From Rhizopus arrhizus (taxonomy: Eukaryota; Mucoromycota; Mucoromycetes; Mucorales; Rhizopodaceae): 64,000 nucleotides of DNA. The stretch lies in the NCBI GenBank assembly GCA_024220505.1, contig JAKZZE010000004.1, forward strand, positions 1,426,001-1,490,000. Reading direction: 5' to 3'. Of the stretch, positions 60,328-64,000 are shown piece after piece. The notes under the pieces were generated by a model. That model made no database searches. It had not been told where the DNA came from and saw only the letters and a list, made by a program, of their open reading frames with translations. Position numbers and translations under genes: made by a program. Every line of letters starts with the position of its first letter. The stretch's first letter is position 1.

Positions 60328-61499
60328 TCCTGTTCCTGTTCCTGTTCCTGTTCCTGTTGCAAGCTTCAGTAGCTTTACAGCTCCTCGCTTGGAGAGCCCT
60401 GTTGGCACTGAAGCCATCGGAGCAGCCTCTGGTCTCGCACCAGAGATAATAGCTGCTCAGATACAGCAATTACAACAATTGCTGCAGCAACAGCAACAGC
60501 AGCAGCAACAGCAGCAGCAACAGCAGCAGCAGCAACACCGAGCTTCAGAAGCTGAGGTCGACGCGGCCAAAAAGAATGCAGTGTAAGTTTAGGACATATT
60601 TATTAAATTAGTAATTGTAATTTAATAACTATATTTTATACCTTTCTGTGTCATATAGAGTTATTTAGCAGAATACTACCGTGATTACGTTGTTGGTCGC
60701 AGAAGCGAATTTGACTTGGACGTTATCTTCGCCCATAAAAATAACAAAAAAGTCAAGGCATTGTTGTATGAGCAAGCCAGAAAGCACCATCGTTTTGATT
60801 TGCTCACCACCTCAGAAATAAATGCTATAATTAGGAGCAAGTATTCCTACATGATGAGCAAGGCCAAGGGGAAGACAGTTGTTTCACCAAAAACTACCTG
60901 TCGTAGCCGTATAAATACGGTGAGTATTTAATATTTTGAAGATTATACTATAAAATATAGGAAACACTTACATTGATACCTTACAATAGAAACTCTCTAA
61001 CAGGAGATCTGTTTATATGGCTAACCCTTCCGCGTTCGACGCCCGTTTCCCGTTCGCTGGTAAAATTCTGACTGTTGACTGGACGTCAGATGAAGAAGAT
61101 GGGCCAGAGGACGAGAACGGCCGTACGTTCGTGGTCAAAAGGCCATCATTTAGAAGCAACGAAGTAAGCAAAATGTTGTTGACAAGTTTCATCTTCTAAT
61201 ATACCTTAATTAATCTATAGGTGGTGCAATTCCACGAAGAGTTGCAAAAACGATACAAGGAGTCGATGAAGAAAAAGGGGGCTCCACCAACTATTAGAAG
61301 AATAATAGAAAACGTTGAGGTGGAGTTCCCCGACAAACTTGATGATGCCGATTTTCCTTCCTGGGCTTTTTCTTCTTCTGCTCTTGGTTTTCCAACCTCT
61401 GTTTCTGCTTCTTCCTCTTTGCGACTTCCAGTTCAATGCAGTAGGCATTCTTCCCCCTTTTTTTTTTCTTGGTTTGTTGTTTCTTCACAAATTGAATAA
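60170..61499 (+). CDS. Four-exon gene of unknown function, poly-Q and PA/PV repeats (374 aa)
   Basis: Exons 60170-60580, 60659-60919, 60990-61163 and 61221-61499; introns of 78, 70 and 57 nt with GT-AG borders (GTGTAAG, GTGAGT and GTAAGC donors), all in phase 0. Other AG choices bring stops. The protein has a basic start (MSRRAATP, PKRARIS), a run of PA then PV pairs at about residues 40-63, a run of 17-18 Gln near 106-122, then a folded-looking part: EYYRDYVVGRRSEFDLDV, NNKKVKALLYEQARK, an acidic DWTSDEEDGPEDENGRTF, VVKRPSFRSNEV and a basic FHEELQKRYKESMKKKG. I do not recognise a named family; the acidic TSDEEDGP...FVVKRPSFRS pattern recalls uncharacterised proteins of repeat-rich fungal regions. 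Probably the companion gene of the surrounding element. Confidence 0.7.
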
Positions 61500-61606
61500 A
61501 ATTTTTTAAAAAAAAGTCTATTGAATGATTCTTTAGTAAAATATATAATAAAACAATAATAATAATAATAATAATAAATGAATGAATGAACGCTTCGACA
61601 TAGTTT
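61500..61606. terminator. Shared 3' region between convergent genes
   Basis: The plus-strand gene ends at 61499 and the minus-strand gene at 61607. Between are AATAAAATTTTTTAAAAAAAAG at 61495-61516, AATATATAATAAAAC at about 61543 (poly(A) signals possible for either strand) and an (AAT)n microsatellite followed by GAAT repeats (61554-61589). Confidence 0.5.
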
Positions 61607-61940
61607 TTACATATAGATCCGTCTTGGGAGAGAAAGTGTAAGAATATGATTATCTAAATATGACTTCACTGCTACTGGATTGTGAATTTTGTGAACAGGA
61701 AGTATATTTTGTTGTGAGACTGGGTCAAACTGGTTTTTCCACACTTGAATGCCAGTATCATCAAAGGAGGGAAAGTGATGGGTCACATGGCTGTACCAAT
61801 TGACAAATGCAAAGTAATGAGTGTAGTTGTTAAATGAATGTGTAAAGAGATAAGAAATTTGACCAATGCGTATTTCGTTGTTGATAATAGCTTGGATAAT
61901 GCAGGAGGATGAAGAAGTTGAAGTATTTTTTGATGATGTA
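61607..61940 (-). CDS. Transposase-like gene, C-terminal part (distal to Tc1 copy 4)
   Basis: Last 110 or so residues of a protein whose upstream part lies at 63581-64000. The frames join exactly if Tc1 copy 4 and one TA are removed. Shows IGQISYLFTHSF, HYFAFVNWYSHVTHHF, GIQVWKNQF, ILPVHKIHNPVAVKSY and ends LSLPRRIYM. This order (a FAFV.WY block, an IVPVH-like block and a final PRR-Y) is, as far as I recall, typical of the C-terminus of large transposase-related proteins in Mucoromycota, of CACTA/KDZ type. That link is from memory and not tested. Stop TAA at 61607-61609. Confidence 0.55.
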
Positions 61941-63580
61941 CAGTAGGTCAAAAAATTGCTGCAAGGAATTGCAAAATACCGGTTTTACAGCTGGTTGTCT
62001 ATGGATACTGCATGAAACTATCTCAAACATTGATTGTTTGTACCTCACTAGAAGGGGCATTTATTCGTCGATTATCTGATATGGGCAATAGTTATTGGTG
62101 GAATTTGATATTGTTAAAGGGAATTTTATAAACATCCGGCATTTTTTACTTGTTTACATATGTTTGGAATAACAAATTTTAATACGACCCAACCGGTTGC
62201 TATCATAATTTTTCACATTCTTGACATGATTAGAATGTTGCCAGTGTATAAAAGCGCTTACAATTCCTTTATTCTAAATTTTAAATTTTCTTATTTAAAT
62301 TATTTCTCTTTTTTATCTTATTACCAATCGCATGCCTAAACGACTGCCAGAAGAAAAAGTAAACGATCTCAAGCAAGCATTAACTGGATCCACATCAACG
62401 TACGATATTGCTAAGGAGGTTGGAGTACATGAATCAACTGTTAGTAGATACTCTAGGCGGTTGTTTTCAAATAGGACAATGGGCTCAGCTGGTAGACCTA
62501 CATTAGTCTCCAAAGTGACGAAGCGGCTAATCAAAAGAAAAGTCATTGAAGGGGTTCTAAAGACTGCCAAAGAGGTACACCGGGAGCTGGTTCAACTTGG
62601 CTATGATATCTCATACCAGTCAGCAATTAATGTCCTGAAATCAATGGAGTTCCATTCTTCAATAAAAAAAAAAGAAGCCGTTTCTGACAAAAGCTCATAT
62701 GCAGCATCGATTAGAATGGGCCAAGAAGCACCAGGATTGGACAGTGGAAGAATGGCGAAAAGTCGTCTTTTCTGATGAAACCAAGATCAACGTATGGGGC
62801 TCTGATGGTTGTAAGTATTATTGGAAAAGACCAAGTGATCCTCTTCAACCGCATCATCTAGAGTTTACAGTCAAGCATGGAGCCGGCAAATTGATGATGT
62901 GGGGCTGCATAACATCTGAAGGACCAGGATATGCTTGTCAAATTTACGATGGGAACATGAACGCGGATGTTTATCAGCATATATTAGACACTACACTTCG
63001 TGATACTATGAAGTACTACAATTTCAACTGGTCCAACATTTACTTTCAGCATGATAATGATCCAAAGCACAAGGCAAAATCCACAATAGCCTGGTTAGAT
63101 AATCATCAAGTGCGCTATATTAGCGATTGGCCAGCTCAAAGTCCGGACTTAAATCCAATAGAACATGTATGGCATCAACTGAAGTTAAAGCTCAGCTGTT
63201 ACGAACGTAGAGCAAAGAATACGGATGAGCTTTGGGAACGAGTAGAAAAAGCATGGAATGAATTTGATAAAGAACTTTGCCAAAGGTATATCGATAGCAT
63301 GCCGGCAAGAATTCAAGAGGTTATTAATAAAAAAGGAGGACCAACTAAATATTAATAAATAAACCCATTTCGTTCAAATTTTCGTTTTTTCAAATTTTCA
63401 AATTGCGCGCCTCATACTTCCTTCAATACTTATCCAATGGGGCTTAAACTCTTTCGGATTTTTCAAGACATGTAGGAAATCTACTATGTAGAAACAGAAG
63501 CAGTTTGTACCATTGTGACAGGATGTACGCTACAAAAACTGAGAAAAATGGATTCCTTGCAGCAATTTTTTGACCTACTG
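61941..63580 (+). mobile_element. Tc1 element copy 4 (1640 bp)
   Basis: 29-bp termini CAGTAGGTCAAAAAATTGCT..., TA at 61939-61940 and 63581-63582. Same length as copies 1-3 but somewhat diverged from them, especially in the DNA-binding region (KEVGVHESTVSRYSRR and TMGSAGRPTL). It has inserted into an open transposase-like gene. Confidence 0.95.
62332..63355 (+). pseudogene. Tc1 transposase, copy 4, only the A10 frameshift
   Basis: ATG 62332. DNA-binding half (DIAKEVGVHESTVSRYSRR, GRPTLVSK) to the A10 run at 62664-62673. The catalytic half then runs in another frame, without the TAG: VFSDETKINVWGSDG (first Asp), IYFQHDNDPKHK (CAG where copies 1-3 have TAG; second Asp) and SPDLNPIEHVW (Glu), to GGPTKY and stop at 63353-63355. 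The catalytic part is therefore complete, and a single slip at A10 would give a full protein. This is the copy nearest to being functional. Confidence 0.88.
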
Positions 63581-64000
63581 TATATTTTTGTCCAAGCAAG
63601 TTTATATTTTTAAATGAATGAATAATATTGCTGATAAACGTGCCAGGGATGAGTGCATAGGTATAGGTGTAGTAATTAATTAATGATTCATAGTGTTCTG
63701 GGCATATAAGTTGAGTTCGATTGTCGAAATTTAAAGGAAAGGATGTGGGTGGCAGAGGCTCACTACCAGTTATTGTTGAATTGAATAAGCTAGGTCCGTC
63801 TATGAAACGAGAGTAATCAAATGGCGTTAAACCACTCTCGTCATTCGTAACCTCACCTATCTCTTCTATAAATTTAATTAGTAGGAGTATGTCTTCGTTT
63901 GTTGAATTTATAAAGGAATGTAAAGAATATACTAGATCTTGTGTGTGAACATTTTGAATAAACATAGTAGCATAAGTGGTTTCAAATCCAGTCTTAAAAT
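63581..64000 (-). CDS. Transposase-like gene, upstream part, runs off the window
   Basis: Open frame from the right window edge to the Tc1 target TA. Includes ATMFIQNVHTQDLVYSLHSF, LIKFIEEIGEVTNDESGLTP, YSRFIDGPSLF and LICPEHYESLINYYTYTYAL, and continues past the Tc1 in frame at 61938. About 140 codons are visible. The first AUG in the window (63965) is unlikely to be the true start because the frame is open to the edge. Helical, no zinc motif visible in this part. Likely the catalytic domain lies outside the window. Confidence 0.55.

Larger units (their letters stand above)
58544..64000. mobile_element. Probable gene-bearing element of the CACTG family, right end outside window
   Basis: Starts CACTGCAAATAATAGTG, preceded by CCA. 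58544 to about 59930 is the inverse of the right half of unit 1 (55798 back to about 54540), including the terminal 330 bp with only a few per cent difference. After that come a spliced plus-strand gene and a minus-strand transposase-like gene. The simplest reading is an autonomous element of which units 1 and 2 are non-autonomous relatives. The right terminus would lie beyond 64000. Confidence 0.5.

Noticed and set aside
60243..60469. Alternative frames over the repeat-rich first exon (Leu-rich or Arg/Asn-rich)
   Set aside because: Trinucleotide/hexanucleotide repeats open all frames; only the Met-Ser-Arg-Arg frame splices into long open exons.

Overview
The window reads as a repeat-rich, AT-rich stretch of a fungal nuclear genome, most likely a Mucoromycota (Mucorales-type) species. 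The grounds are short introns with GT-AG borders (70, 78 and 57 nt in the gene at 60.2-61.5 kb), long A/T homopolymers, Tf1/sushi-like chromodomain retrotransposons, and many Tc1/mariner copies. The assignment is inference; no ribosomal marker is present. Apart from one tRNA-Gly gene, nearly everything recognisable is transposon-derived.

Layout. 0.6-4.05 kb: an inverted repeat built on a 10/11-mer minisatellite, with joined LTR pieces at its centre and an intact DD34E mariner-like element (2299-3951) in its right arm. 4.05-8.9 kb: old debris, including a Tc1-in-Tc1 nest and solo LTRs. 8906-16503: a 1640-bp Tc1 element split by an apparently intact chromovirus (Ty3-A, 10335-16287, one 1621-aa Gag-Pol ORF). 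16.5-19.2 kb: a chain of solo LTRs of a second Ty3 group, Ty3-C. 19170-36033: element C1 (minus strand). Its gag is split by chromovirus Ty3-B (25470-33050), which is itself split by a Tc1 copy. The 5' LTR of C1 holds a further Tc1 copy. 36117-52913: element C2, whose 5' LTR is split by element C3 (44085-52697). C3 in turn carries a foreign solo LTR. 53.0 kb: tRNA-Gly(UCC). 53.1-64 kb: two non-coding units with CACTGCAAATAAT termini, then the left end of what looks like a gene-bearing relative. That relative has a four-exon plus-strand gene and a minus-strand transposase-like gene interrupted by a fourth Tc1 copy, and it runs off the window.

The most unusual system is the Ty3-C group (C1, C2, C3 and six solo LTRs). 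Gag and PR-RT-RNaseH are linked by a canonical -1 frameshift heptamer (A AAA AAC) followed at 8 nt by a 7-bp stem. Integrase is a separate downstream ORF. A fourth ORF, with no family I recognise but conserved among three diverged elements, lies after integrase and reaches to or into the 3' LTR. A-tracts lie between the ORFs. The LTRs carry two conserved hairpins, one next to a second copy of the primer-binding-site core. Insertions make 4-bp duplications and repeatedly land at ACAT at the ends of earlier LTRs. Relative ages follow from nesting: S3 before C1 before B before its Tc1; C2 before C3; Tc1 copy 1 before Ty3-A.
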